This document shows positions 1 to 8,354 of a stretch of DNA of 64,000 nucleotides, piece after piece. Source of the stretch: a virus; the IMG/VR virus record IMGVR_UViG_3300032322_001765, positions 62,001 to 126,000 of that record; one strand, given 5' to 3'. The notes beneath the pieces are model-generated. The model was not told the DNA's origin. It was given only the letters and a program-made list of their open reading frames with translations, and ran no database searches. A program made the translations under genes and the position numbers. Within the stretch, counting starts at the first letter, position 1. The number at the start of each line of letters is the position of its first letter.

Positions 1-783
1 GTAATTGTGGCTACAACTTGGACAAGTAAATGCTAAAGGTTTAGCTTCAGTTGTTTTTCTTAGATTAATACTTTGGTCTTTGATGTTATCATATTCTTTC
101 TTTGGTATATTTTCTAAGAACTCTTTTATGTACTCTTTTTCAATGACTACGCTTTCAGGAGTTTTGACATATTCTACAATTTCTAATATCAATTCTGTTG
201 CAATCTCATTCATTTCTTTTACCAACTCAGACATTTTATTTTCTTTGTCAGCACCTTCTTCCATTTTTGATATTATTCCATATGCTCTTTGTAAGTCAAA
301 TTGTTTTTGACTGTTCTCATTTACTTTTGTATATGTCAATGGTTTAAATTTTATTTGCACATCGTTGTACACTGGATAAAGTTTGTTATAATCCCCTGGA
401 CTGAATTCATTAAGCATTCCAGTTAAATTTACATCGTATTTGGCGTCGTGATTGCAATTTGGGCATACAGTTAAAATTTCCATAGTAGACCCATTAGTTG
501 CAATTTTAATTGCTAGAAGAATAGGATCTAAATCAATTTGTAGTAATTGCCATGGGTCTTTGATATTTGGTGCGCAACTGTGAATAATTTCAACTACTGC
601 TTGGCCATTAAAAAGTGCATCTGGTGTGCGTGTGGTAATTTCGTCTAATGCAGTCATGGGAAAAATTGGTATCTCCCCTGACTCCGGTAAATCAATGGCA
701 TTTTCTTTATATCCTATGCCTTTGCTAGGTAATTTCAAATATAATGCAGGTTTACGAAAATAACTTTTTAGTGGGTTAGACAT
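1..783 (-). CDS. gp26: gp26-like baseplate hub protein (5' part, runs off the window)
   Basis: The frame starts at an ATG at 783 (complement), with a GGAG ribosome site a few bases upstream, and stays open to base 1, giving 261 residues without a stop. The protein begins MSNPLKSYFRKPALYLKLPS and has PMTALDEITTRTPDALFNGQ near residue 45. It carries two paired-cysteine motifs, VCPNCNHDAKY (about residues 125-135) and FTCPSCSHNY at the window edge, which look like one zinc site split across the chain. The kPxlYlkLPS start, the PDALfNG segment and the CPxC pairs match my memory of the T4 gp26 / 'T4 baseplate protein' family, which takes part in hub assembly. It is the only minus-strand gene here and diverges from the tape-measure-like gene. 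Family assignment is from recall; the zinc site is inference. Confidence 0.65.
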   Translation of the reverse strand, partial: MSNPLKSYFRKPALYLKLPSKGIGYKENAIDLPESGEIPIFPMTALDEITTRTPDALFNGQAVVEIIHSCAPNIKDPWQLLQIDLDPILLAIKIATNGSTMEILTVCPNCNHDAKYDVNLTGMLNEFSPGDYNKLYPVYNDVQIKFKPLTYTKVNENSQKQFDLQRAYGIISKMEEGADKENKMSELVKEMNEIATELILEIVEYVKTPESVVIEKEYIKEFLENIPKKEYDNIKDQSINLRKTTEAKPLAFTCPSCSHNY

Positions 784-815
784 TTTTTCTCCAAAATTTG
801 ACAGTAATTTTTCAA

Positions 816-822
816 CTAAATA
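816..822 (+). promoter_or_regulatory. Putative late promoter box CTAAATA
   Basis: CTAAATA lies 24 bases before the ATG at 847. T4-like phages use a short TATAAATA-like -10 box for late transcription, and relaxed forms such as CTAAATA are used in marine relatives. The same box recurs before genes at 36697 and 45235 in this window. Confidence 0.45.
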
Positions 823-827
823 CAAGA

Positions 828-835
828 TATTTATA
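828..835 (-). promoter_or_regulatory. Putative late promoter box TATAAATA (minus strand)
   Basis: The complement reads TATAAATA, the exact T4 late-promoter -10 sequence, 45 bases before the minus-strand hub gene start at 783. It sits 5 bases from the plus-strand CTAAATA box, so the two divergent transcripts would start almost back to back. Confidence 0.5.
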
Positions 836-846
836 GGTAAAATATT

Positions 847-3585
847 ATGGCTGAAATTAACGACGAAAGACTAGAACGGTTCTTCGAACTCATTGGAGAT
901 ATCAATGAAGCCCTTACAGTTGAGGAGCGTGAAAAGAAACGTTTACAGAAAGAAGCGGATGAGCGAAGGGCAAAAGTAGTTACTTTGTTCAAGGGATTGG
1001 GAGATAGTCTTTCTAATTTTGGTAAAGCAATTTCAAATTCAGACCAAGGATTTTCAAAATTTAGTGGCAGCGTTAATGCAACTACGGATGCAGTAGCAGG
1101 ATTCGCCTCAAATATGGGACCAGCTGGAAAGGCTGTTGCGGCATTAACTAAAGTTATTGGCGGGTTAGTAACTTTAAGTTTTGAGCAAAATGACAAATTG
1201 CTTAAAGCTTACCAAGGCTTGAGTAGAATGGGTAGTGTAACTACTGGGGGATTAGAAGAACTTCAAAGTAGGATGAATAAAATGGGTTACACAAGTGAAA
1301 AGGATTATGAAAAATTCCTTGAAGTGCTGAAACCTGTTACCAAAGAAATGGCATTGCTTGGTGGGTCTGTAACATTTGGTCGAGATAAACTAGAGCAAAT
1401 TTTTCAAGGTTTTATATCATCAGATAATCAACGTGAAGCTGCCTTAAAAAGATTAGGATATACAACAGAAGAATATCAAGCCGGTATCGCAGAATACCTA
1501 CAACTGCAAACACGATTAGGTATTGCACAAACTAAAACGGTTAAAGATTTAGATAAAGAAGCATTTAAATATCTTAGAACAATTAAAGATTTAGAAGAAA
1601 TTACAGGTTTAACACGTGATGAACAAGCTAAGGCAAGAGAAAAACTTATGTCTGATGCACGTGCGGATCTATATTATACAAAACTTCAACAAGAAAATAG
1701 AGGCAAAGAAGCAGACAACTTTATGAACTTTATGGTATCTTTCAATGAAAGATACGGCGATGAAGCTGCTCAAGGTCTGCAAGACCTATTAATGAATCAA
1801 GGCAGAATAACAACTGATGCCGCCGCCGCAATATTCCAAGCAGCCCCTAATGCTTATCAAGAAGCACTTAAGGCGATGGATAAAGGTTCAGATTATTTTA
1901 ATGTTGCTATGAAAAATATCGGTCAGTCCGGTATGAATAGAGTTAAGCAACTTGAAGGCACGTTTATGCTTCAAGAAAATGTCTTAAAAGATATGGGGTT
2001 AAACAATAAATTTGTAATAGGGTCTATGAAGTCTATGGGCATTAACACAGATGCAGCAGCAAAACGTAGAGCAGCACTTAATAATATTGAAAAGAAAAAC
2101 GGGGATATGTTAGAAGATAACATTAAAACCGAACAGCAAATGAGAACTATGAGAATGCTAGCTGATAATATGTTGATTGAAATTACTAAGCTAGTTACTA
2201 AAGCATTCGCATATTTGGTTAAAATTACCTATAAATTAGTCAAATCATTTGCCAAAGCCACCGACTGGTTTATGGGTTTAATCGGCAAAAAAACTAACTT
2301 TGCAGCAGCATTTAGGGATGAAGAGGACATTGTAGAAGACCTTAAAGCAAGCAATGATATTATTTTGGCTAAAGAAAAAATCATATCAGAAAAAGAAAAG
2401 CAACTAGCACAAGTAAAAGAAGGTAAAAAAGTTGGATATGAAGCGGTACAAGATACATTTACCGAAGAAAGAAGTCTATTTGACAGATTGAGTCGTGCAA
2501 AAACAGATGCAGAAAAAGATGAAATTAAAAAACTAATTGAATATAATTATAAATTACGAACTTTTTATCAAGACTTTGTTAATAAAAATGCTAAAGAACA
2601 AAAAGAAATTTTAGAAAAAGATTTAGAAAATGAAAAAAAATTACTAGATGCTCAGAAAAAGAAAAGTGAAGATTTAAAAAAAGAAAAAGTTAAAATTATT
2701 GATCAAGAAAAACAGTTAGATAGGTATGTTACAGGCGATTTAACAGTTGAGGGCGGGCAATTGCCTTCCACTGCAGTGGGAGGAAAGGAAAAAGAAAAAT
2801 TAGGTTACAATGCGGCAGGACAAAGAGTAGATGAAGCTACTATGAAAAAACGCACATCAGCCGCAGAAGGATTAAAACTTACTACAAAAACTGAAGCAAA
2901 AGATATTATAGAAAGGCTAAACAAAAAAGGTTCTTTTGGTACTCAAAAACAATTTGAAGAAAGAATTGGGGGAGGTGATGCAGACCCGGCTTTAGTATCA
3001 TTAGCGGATAAAATTATATCAAGATTTGGTGGGACAATAACTGCGCTCAACGACAAATATCATTGGAAAAAATATGATCCAAAAACAGGTAAAGATTATA
3101 GTAGACACTTAGAAGGTAAGGCTCTTGACTTTGTATTACCTTTTCAACCTACAAAAGAAGATATTCAGAGAATACGTGAAGAACTAAAAGATTTGGGAGC
3201 CAGCAGAGTACATGATGAATATTTTGAAGATACGTCTGGATCTGGTAGACATCTGCACGTTGAAGTGGCTAAGTATGGTGGACTGTTTAGTGGACCTGAC
3301 AAGGGATATCCAGTAATGTTGCATGGAAAAAATGAAAGCGCATGGCCAGAAGCTCAACTAAAATCTTTGTTGAAAGATGTACAAAAAAGTAGTTTAGCAC
3401 AGTACAAAAATCAATTAATGAGTGAAATGGGTTTATCAACATCTACCACTGATATGGGTACAGGAACAGATAACAAATTAGTCTCTGCATTTACTAATTT
3501 TTCAAATAAATTAGACGATGTTATTAATCGTCTAGAAAGGTCTAATAGTATACAGGATGAATTATTAACGTACACTAGAGCCTAA
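847..3585 (+). CDS. Tape-measure-like tail protein with C-terminal M15-type peptidase domain
   Basis: This 912-residue protein starts with a charged coiled-coil-like stretch (residues 1-60) and a small-residue, weakly hydrophobic segment (about 65-120). A long helical middle follows, with a hydrophobic patch near 440-490 and a Lys/Glu-rich coiled coil at about 500-640. The C-terminal part carries SRHLEGKALDF (His754, Asp761) and GRHLHVEV (His802, His804). These fit the SxHxxGxAxD and HxH zinc-binding motifs of M15-type peptidoglycan peptidases. Large helical tail proteins ending in a murein hydrolase are typical tape measures that help the tail cross the cell wall; T4 gp29 is shorter (590 aa) and lacks this domain. 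The gene lies directly before the portal gene. Tape-measure role is inferred from shape; the peptidase call rests on the motifs. Confidence 0.6.
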   Translation: MAEINDERLERFFELIGDINEALTVEEREKKRLQKEADERRAKVVTLFKGLGDSLSNFGKAISNSDQGFSKFSGSVNATTDAVAGFASNMGPAGKAVAALTKVIGGLVTLSFEQNDKLLKAYQGLSRMGSVTTGGLEELQSRMNKMGYTSEKDYEKFLEVLKPVTKEMALLGGSVTFGRDKLEQIFQGFISSDNQREAALKRLGYTTEEYQAGIAEYLQLQTRLGIAQTKTVKDLDKEAFKYLRTIKDLEEITGLTRDEQAKAREKLMSDARADLYYTKLQQENRGKEADNFMNFMVSFNERYGDEAAQGLQDLLMNQGRITTDAAAAIFQAAPNAYQEALKAMDKGSDYFNVAMKNIGQSGMNRVKQLEGTFMLQENVLKDMGLNNKFVIGSMKSMGINTDAAAKRRAALNNIEKKNGDMLEDNIKTEQQMRTMRMLADNMLIEITKLVTKAFAYLVKITYKLVKSFAKATDWFMGLIGKKTNFAAAFRDEEDIVEDLKASNDIILAKEKIISEKEKQLAQVKEGKKVGYEAVQDTFTEERSLFDRLSRAKTDAEKDEIKKLIEYNYKLRTFYQDFVNKNAKEQKEILEKDLENEKKLLDAQKKKSEDLKKEKVKIIDQEKQLDRYVTGDLTVEGGQLPSTAVGGKEKEKLGYNAAGQRVDEATMKKRTSAAEGLKLTTKTEAKDIIERLNKKGSFGTQKQFEERIGGGDADPALVSLADKIISRFGGTITALNDKYHWKKYDPKTGKDYSRHLEGKALDFVLPFQPTKEDIQRIREELKDLGASRVHDEYFEDTSGSGRHLHVEVAKYGGLFSGPDKGYPVMLHGKNESAWPEAQLKSLLKDVQKSSLAQYKNQLMSEMGLSTSTTDMGTGTDNKLVSAFTNFSNKLDDVINRLERSNSIQDELLTYTRA

Positions 3586-3587
3586 TA

Positions 3588-3595
3588 GATAAATA
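3588..3595 (+). promoter_or_regulatory. Putative late promoter box GATAAATA before the portal gene
   Basis: GATAAATA begins 3 bases after the previous stop codon and ends 6 bases before the portal ATG at 3602. No Shine-Dalgarno sequence fits in between. If it works as a T4-type -10 box, transcription would begin at or next to the ATG. Confidence 0.4.
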
Positions 3596-3601
3596 TAAAT
3601 C

Positions 3602-5380
3602 ATGTCATATAAAAAGCGTTTTACTAATTTAACAGGTCAACTAAGTCCCATATCCGGTGGTAACAGTAATATTGGTGCATGGAACGGTGCTGGTTATAAT
3701 CAAACACCTACAGGTGGTTGGAACAATGATCAATTTGGGTATAAAAATTATCAAAGCCGTTTACCAGAAGTTTATACAGGGCATCCTAATCGCATCGAAC
3801 GATATAACCAATATGAAATGATGGATGTAGACGCAGAAATTAATGCGTGTTTAGATATAATTGCTGAGTTTAGCACACAGAAAAATTTACAGAATAATAC
3901 CCCTTTTGAAATAGAATTTCGTGACGATCCTACCCCACATGAAGTTGACTTAATTAAGAAGCAATTACAACAATGGTGCAAATTAAATGAATTTGATACC
4001 AGAGCATTTAAAATTTTTAGAAATACAATCAAGTACGGAGATCAAGTTTTTATAAGAGATCCCGAAAATTTTAAATTATATTGGGTAGACATGACCAAAG
4101 TTAGCAAAGTAATTGTTAACGAAAGTGAAGGTAAAAAACCTGAACAATATGTCGTAAAAGATATTAATCCAAACTTACAAAACTTAAGTATAGCAGAAAA
4201 AACGACAACAGATTTTCAAGCACAACCACCAACTGCTGGATATTCAGCGCCCTATAGTTATACAGTCCCTAACGAACCATATGGTACGACTGGTAGCAGA
4301 TTCAGTTTAGGGTTGAATGAAGCCGCAATTGATGCTAAACATATTGTGCATTTAAGCTTAACCGAAGGGCTAGATCGTTACTGGCCTTTTGGTCAGAGCA
4401 TACTTGAAAACATTTTCAAAGTCTACAAGCAAAAAGAATTATTAGAAGATGCAATATTAATATATCGTATTAGTCGTGCGCCCGAACGTAGAGTTTTTAA
4501 AATTGATGTTGGTAACATGCCAAGTCATATGGCCATGGCTTTTATCGAAAGAATTAAAAACGAAATACATCAACGTAGAATACCAAGTGTACAGGGTGGT
4601 CAATCTGTACTAGATGCTACCTATAATCCATTAAGTATTAACGAAGATTACTTTTTCCCAGTTACTGAGGGAGGCAGAGGTAGTGATGTAACTACATTGC
4701 AAGGTGGACAAAACTTAGGTGAAATTGACGATTTACGTTATTTTAATAATAGATTAGCACGTGGTTTACGTGTACCAAGTAGTTATTTGCCTACTGGGCC
4801 TGAAGATAATCCTACACCACTTAGTGATGGTCGTGTTGGTACAGCTATGATTCAGGAATTTAGATTTAACGAATATTGCAAACGTTTACAAAACTATATT
4901 AGTCAAAAATTAAATGACGAATTTAAACTCTTTATGAGATGGCGTGGACTTAATATCGATTCTAGTTTATTTGATATTAAGTTTGGAGCCCCGCAAAACT
5001 TTGCTGCTTACAGACAAAGTGAATTAGATACCGCTAGAGTAACTGTTTTTCAAACAATGGAAGCATTTCCGTATATTAGTAAACGATTTGCAATGCAACG
5101 TTTCTTAGGATTAACCGAAGAAGAAATAGAAGAAAATAGCAGACTTTGGTTTGAAGAAAGAGAAAAACCAGAAGACCAAGAAGCGTCAGGTGGTGACTTA
5201 AGAAGTATTGGTATTAGTGCAGGTGACCTTGAATCTGATACTGAAACCGCAGAAAATCTACCTAATGAGGAAGAACAAATGGGGCAAATGCCTCCGGAAA
5301 TAGGACCTGCAGTTGCTGGTCCAGAAGCAGCACCGGCAGCCGGTGGCGGTGCACCTCCTCCCCCGCCTCCTCCGGTATAA
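3602..5380 (+). CDS. gp20: Portal vertex protein (T4 gp20 family)
   Basis: The 592-residue product is a T4-type portal protein, the dodecameric ring at one capsid vertex through which DNA is packaged and ejected and on which the prohead starts to assemble. Recognisable family segments are YEMMDVDAEINACLDIIAEF near residue 72, IYRISRAPERRVFKIDVGNM near 290, the block at about residues 342-370 with NPLSINEDYFFP and GRGSDVTTLQGG, and NNRLARGLRVPSSYLP near 382. T4 gp20 is 524 aa. The extra length here includes a C-terminal tail of about 70 residues that is first acidic (EEEQMGQMPPE) and then Ala/Gly/Pro-rich, ending in seven prolines and a valine. It opens the 20-21-22-23 head block. Identification is secure; the tail's function is unknown. 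Confidence 0.95.
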   Translation: MSYKKRFTNLTGQLSPISGGNSNIGAWNGAGYNQTPTGGWNNDQFGYKNYQSRLPEVYTGHPNRIERYNQYEMMDVDAEINACLDIIAEFSTQKNLQNNTPFEIEFRDDPTPHEVDLIKKQLQQWCKLNEFDTRAFKIFRNTIKYGDQVFIRDPENFKLYWVDMTKVSKVIVNESEGKKPEQYVVKDINPNLQNLSIAEKTTTDFQAQPPTAGYSAPYSYTVPNEPYGTTGSRFSLGLNEAAIDAKHIVHLSLTEGLDRYWPFGQSILENIFKVYKQKELLEDAILIYRISRAPERRVFKIDVGNMPSHMAMAFIERIKNEIHQRRIPSVQGGQSVLDATYNPLSINEDYFFPVTEGGRGSDVTTLQGGQNLGEIDDLRYFNNRLARGLRVPSSYLPTGPEDNPTPLSDGRVGTAMIQEFRFNEYCKRLQNYISQKLNDEFKLFMRWRGLNIDSSLFDIKFGAPQNFAAYRQSELDTARVTVFQTMEAFPYISKRFAMQRFLGLTEEEIEENSRLWFEEREKPEDQEASGGDLRSIGISAGDLESDTETAENLPNEEEQMGQMPPEIGPAVAGPEAAPAAGGGAPPPPPPPV

Positions 5381-5382
5381 AA

Positions 5383-5390
5383 GATAAATA
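5383..5390 (+). promoter_or_regulatory. Putative late promoter box GATAAATA
   Basis: GATAAATA starts 3 bases after the portal stop codon and ends 5 bases before the next ATG at 5396. This repeats the arrangement seen before the portal gene, again without a Shine-Dalgarno sequence. Confidence 0.35.
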
Positions 5391-5395
5391 TCTTT

Positions 5396-5620
5396 ATGAA
5401 GTTATTTGAAATGTACGATGCCCCTGTCCAAGGATACCAAGATCCCGCAGAAGATCAAAGTAAATATAAATGGACAGAAACTAGAAAAACCAAACTTACG
5501 CTAAGACAGATACGTAAGTTGCGTAAAATGCTGGATGTTCGTAATTATGAACAAGCCAAAAATCTCAAAAAAATCCGCAAGCAGTACACCCCCGCACAGC
5601 CTGAAACCCCAGGATTATAA
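5396..5620 (+). CDS. Small basic protein in the gp67 position of the head block
   Basis: This 74-residue protein starts MKLFEMYDAPVQGYQDPAED and continues into a basic helix, ETRKTKLTLRQIRKLRKMLD, then RNYEQAKNLKKIRKQY. Small proteins with this ETRKxKLTLRxIxxLRKM pattern occur, as I recall, between portal and protease genes of T4-like environmental phages, usually annotated as hypothetical. In T4 the slot holds gp67, an acidic prohead core protein, so position suggests a prohead or portal-associated role. The charge is opposite, so I do not call it gp67. It lies 15 bases after the portal gene. Function is inferred from location only. Confidence 0.7.
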   Translation: MKLFEMYDAPVQGYQDPAEDQSKYKWTETRKTKLTLRQIRKLRKMLDVRNYEQAKNLKKIRKQYTPAQPETPGL

Positions 5621-5679
5621 TTTATTTGTAACAAAAGTGTAAAAAAATAGCACTTATTACAGTGTTTTATAGTATATTG

Positions 5680-5687
5680 TGTAAATA
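5680..5687 (+). promoter_or_regulatory. Possible late promoter box TGTAAATA
   Basis: The 101-base gap before the acidic core-protein gene contains TGTAAATA, ending 34 bases before the ATG at 5722. The surrounding sequence is very AT-rich, so this single-base variant of the late box could be chance. Confidence 0.25.
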
Positions 5688-5721
5688 TACTACAAGCCAT
5701 TTTTTATCAGGAGAAAAAACA

Positions 5722-6558
5722 ATGGATAACAAAAAATTTGAACAGCTTATTGATTTGATTATCAATGAGGACGAAGAAAAAGCACGTGCATTATTTCACG
5801 ATATTGTTGTAGAAAAAAGTCGTGAAATTTATGAACACATGATGATGGATGAAGAAATGGTCGATAGTCCTGTAGAAGGTCTATTAGACGAAATTTCTGC
5901 CGAAGAAGAAGGCATGACCGAAGAAGATGAAGAAATGGTTGACATCGATGTTGACGACGGCATGGGCGACGAAGGCGAAATAGATATGGATTCTGACGAC
6001 ATGGGAGATGAAGAATCAGAAGGTGATTTGGAAGACCGTGTTGTTGATTTAGAAGATAAGCTCGATGAATTAATGGCTGAGTTTGAAGAACTAATGGGTC
6101 AAAGTGATGACGATATGGGTTCTGATGATGAAGAAATGATGGAAGCATCAGAAGATGATGAAGAATCACTTGAAGAAGCCAAAGAAGAAGATGATGATGA
6201 AGAAGAAACATTAGAAGAAGCTGTTCAGTTACAGAAAGTTTCTGTAACACATGGTGACAATGGTCAAAATACCAAAAGCCCAGTAAGCGGTGGACCTAAA
6301 GTTTCTGGTAACGGCGCAAGCGCAGCTAACTTGAACAAAGGTGGCGACGGTGGTAAAGGTGGTACACAGGGTGGTTTGTTAAATCCTGCTACTAAAGATT
6401 TACCAGGCGCAGGATCATTTAAAAACGCACCTGGTGCAGGAAAGTTTAATGAAAAGGGTGAGGCAGCACCAAAGCCAAAGCATGGTGATGACGGCTCAAA
6501 TTCAAAAAGCCCTGTAGCAGAAAGCAAAAAGATTGTAAAGAAAATCATTAAGAAGTAA
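5722..6558 (+). CDS. Acidic prohead core (gp68-like) protein
   Basis: The frame is open from 5662, but I place the start at the ATG at 5722 because CAGGAGAAA, a good ribosome site, lies just upstream and the protein then begins MDNKKFEQLIDLIINEDEEK. The 278-residue product has an N-terminal helical part (EKARALFHDIVVEKSREIYE), a very acidic middle (about residues 45-165, long runs of D/E with DDMG and EEM motifs), a Gly/Asn-rich part and a lysine-rich end (KKIVKKIIKK). The motif HGDxGxNxKSPV occurs twice, near residues 176 and 253. Location between portal and protease, strong acidity and the N-terminal pattern fit an internal prohead core protein like T4 gp67/gp68, which the protease usually degrades. 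It is much longer than T4 gp68 (141 aa). The exact T4 counterpart is uncertain. Confidence 0.65.
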   Translation: MDNKKFEQLIDLIINEDEEKARALFHDIVVEKSREIYEHMMMDEEMVDSPVEGLLDEISAEEEGMTEEDEEMVDIDVDDGMGDEGEIDMDSDDMGDEESEGDLEDRVVDLEDKLDELMAEFEELMGQSDDDMGSDDEEMMEASEDDEESLEEAKEEDDDEEETLEEAVQLQKVSVTHGDNGQNTKSPVSGGPKVSGNGASAANLNKGGDGGKGGTQGGLLNPATKDLPGAGSFKNAPGAGKFNEKGEAAPKPKHGDDGSNSKSPVAESKKIVKKIIKK

Positions 6559-6574
6559 TTAGGACCTGAAAATA

Positions 6575-7207
6575 ATGGCTGCATACCTAAAAGAAAACCT
6601 AACTTTCGACCGCGCTCAAATGGTGGTCGAAAGTGAAGGTGAGGGTAATAAAAAGAGTCTTTTTATGAAAGGCATTTTTATTCAGGGAGGTGTACGTAAT
6701 GCAAATGAACGTGTATACCCTGTTAATGAAATAGAAAAAGCTGTTGTAACACTTAATGAACAGATAGGCGAAGGTCTTTCTGTGTTAGGTGAAGTAGATC
6801 ATCCAGATGATTTAAAAATTAATTTAGATCGTGTTAGTCACATGATTACAAACATGTGGATGGATGGTGCTAATGGGTTTGGAAAGTTAAAGATTTTGCC
6901 TACTCCAATGGGAGAACTTGTTTCTACTATGTTACAGAGTGGTGTAAAGTTAGGTGTAAGTAGCAGAGGAAGCGGCAACGTAGATGATGCTACAGGTAAG
7001 GTAAGTGACTTTGAAATAGTCACTGTGGATATTGTCGCACAGCCTAGTGCGCCTAATGCATATCCAAAAGCAATTTATGAAGGTATGATGAATATGCGTC
7101 ATGGTCATAAAATGTTGGATATCGCTAAAGATGCACAAAACGACAAGAAAGTACAGAGATACCTGAAGGACGAAGTGGTTCGTCTTATCAAGGATCTCAA
7201 ACTATAA
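6575..7207 (+). CDS. gp21: Prohead core protease (T4 gp21 family, serine peptidase S80)
   Basis: The 210-residue product is the maturation protease that trims capsid and core proteins before DNA packaging. Family features are GGVRNANERVYPV near residue 38, the catalytic-His segment LGEVDHPDDL (His76), and the nucleophile segment KLGVSSRGSGNV (Ser129/Ser130). FEIVTVDIVAQPSAPNA follows near residue 147. Length matches T4 gp21 (212 aa). An AGGA ribosome site precedes the ATG by about 11 bases. The gene sits between the acidic core protein and the scaffold, exactly as in T4. Identification is secure. Confidence 0.93.
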   Translation: MAAYLKENLTFDRAQMVVESEGEGNKKSLFMKGIFIQGGVRNANERVYPVNEIEKAVVTLNEQIGEGLSVLGEVDHPDDLKINLDRVSHMITNMWMDGANGFGKLKILPTPMGELVSTMLQSGVKLGVSSRGSGNVDDATGKVSDFEIVTVDIVAQPSAPNAYPKAIYEGMMNMRHGHKMLDIAKDAQNDKKVQRYLKDEVVRLIKDLKL

Positions 7208-7219
7208 GGGGAATTAAGC

Positions 7220-8323
7220 ATGTTTGATGCTATTAAACCATTGCTAGAATCTGGCATCATTAACGAAGAAACCAGCCAAGCTATAAACGAAGCCTGGGAA
7301 TCTAAGTTATTTGAAGCCCGTGAGCAAATTCGTGGAGAACTGCGTGATGAGTTTGCACAGCGTTATGAACACGACAAAAATATAATGGTTGACGCCCTTG
7401 ACAAAATGGTAACAGAAGGTTTATCAGCAGAAATTGAAGAATTTAATGCTGAAAGACAGGCAATGAACGAAGACCGCGTAAAAGCAAAACAAAAGCTACG
7501 TGAAAACGCAGCTAAGTTCAATAATTTTATGGTTGAAAAACTAGCAGAAGAAATTAAAGAACTACGTTCTGAGCGCAAACTACAAGTAGAAAGTCAGCAA
7601 AAGCTAGAGCAATTTATTGTTCATGCTCTTGCACGTGAAATCAAAGAATTTGCACAAGACAAACAAGCTGTAGTTGAAGCTAAGGTCAAGTTAGTTGCTG
7701 AAGGCCGTAAGCAACTCGAAGCACTAAAGGCAAAATTTGTTAGTGAAAGTGCTAAGAGACTTAATGTTGCTGTTGCGTCACAATTAAAAGGTGAAATAAG
7801 TCAACTAAAAGAAGATATCAAAATTGCACGTGAAAACGATTTTGGTCGTCGCATCTTTGAATCCTTTGCTAGTGAATATAGTGGAACTTATCTTAACGAT
7901 AAGGCAGAAACACGTAAACTACTAGTACAAATGGATGAGAAGGAACAGCAATTAGCTGAAAGTATTAAGCAAATGAATGAAGCTAAGAAATTAGTGGAAT
8001 CAAAAGAACGTGAAGTACGTATTATTAAAGAAAATAACCAACGTCAGAAGGTTATGGATGAATTACTTTCTACATTAAATGTAGAAAAGGCATCAATAAT
8101 GCGTGACTTACTAGAAAGCGTCCAAACACCTCGTCTACAGGTCGCTTTTGATAAATATCTCCCAAGTGTTTTGAATACAATTACAGAAAAGAAAGAGACT
8201 AAAAAACCTGTTCTTACTGAAAGTGTAAAAGAAATTACTGGGGATAAAACTGCCGTGACACAACATGTTGAAAGCGAAGAACGTGATAACGTTATTGAGC
8301 TTAGACGTTTGGCAGGGCTTTAA
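7220..8323 (+). CDS. gp22: Prohead scaffold protein (T4 gp22 family)
   Basis: The 367-residue product is almost entirely helical and charged, as expected for the major prohead scaffold that shapes the capsid and is then digested by gp21. Segments typical of the family are MFDAIKPLLESGIINEETSQ at the start and ENDFGRRIFESFASEYSGTY near residue 208. Between about residues 50 and 200 there are several related helical units with the pattern AxEIkEfxxxRqxxxEakxK, so the rod appears to have grown by internal duplication. It is longer than T4 gp22 (269 aa). Many [IL]-x-E sites suit the family protease. AGGGG lies 8 bases before the ATG. Confidence 0.9.
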   Translation: MFDAIKPLLESGIINEETSQAINEAWESKLFEAREQIRGELRDEFAQRYEHDKNIMVDALDKMVTEGLSAEIEEFNAERQAMNEDRVKAKQKLRENAAKFNNFMVEKLAEEIKELRSERKLQVESQQKLEQFIVHALAREIKEFAQDKQAVVEAKVKLVAEGRKQLEALKAKFVSESAKRLNVAVASQLKGEISQLKEDIKIARENDFGRRIFESFASEYSGTYLNDKAETRKLLVQMDEKEQQLAESIKQMNEAKKLVESKEREVRIIKENNQRQKVMDELLSTLNVEKASIMRDLLESVQTPRLQVAFDKYLPSVLNTITEKKETKKPVLTESVKEITGDKTAVTQHVESEERDNVIELRRLAGL

Positions 8324-8354
8324 TATAAAGACATATAATTTAGGAGAAATATAA

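Noticed and set aside
5762-6250. Long minus-strand open frame opposite the acidic core protein gene (leucine- and histidine-rich product)
   Set aside because: It is the antisense image of runs of GAA/GAT codons, with no ribosome site, and the plus-strand gene fits the head block.
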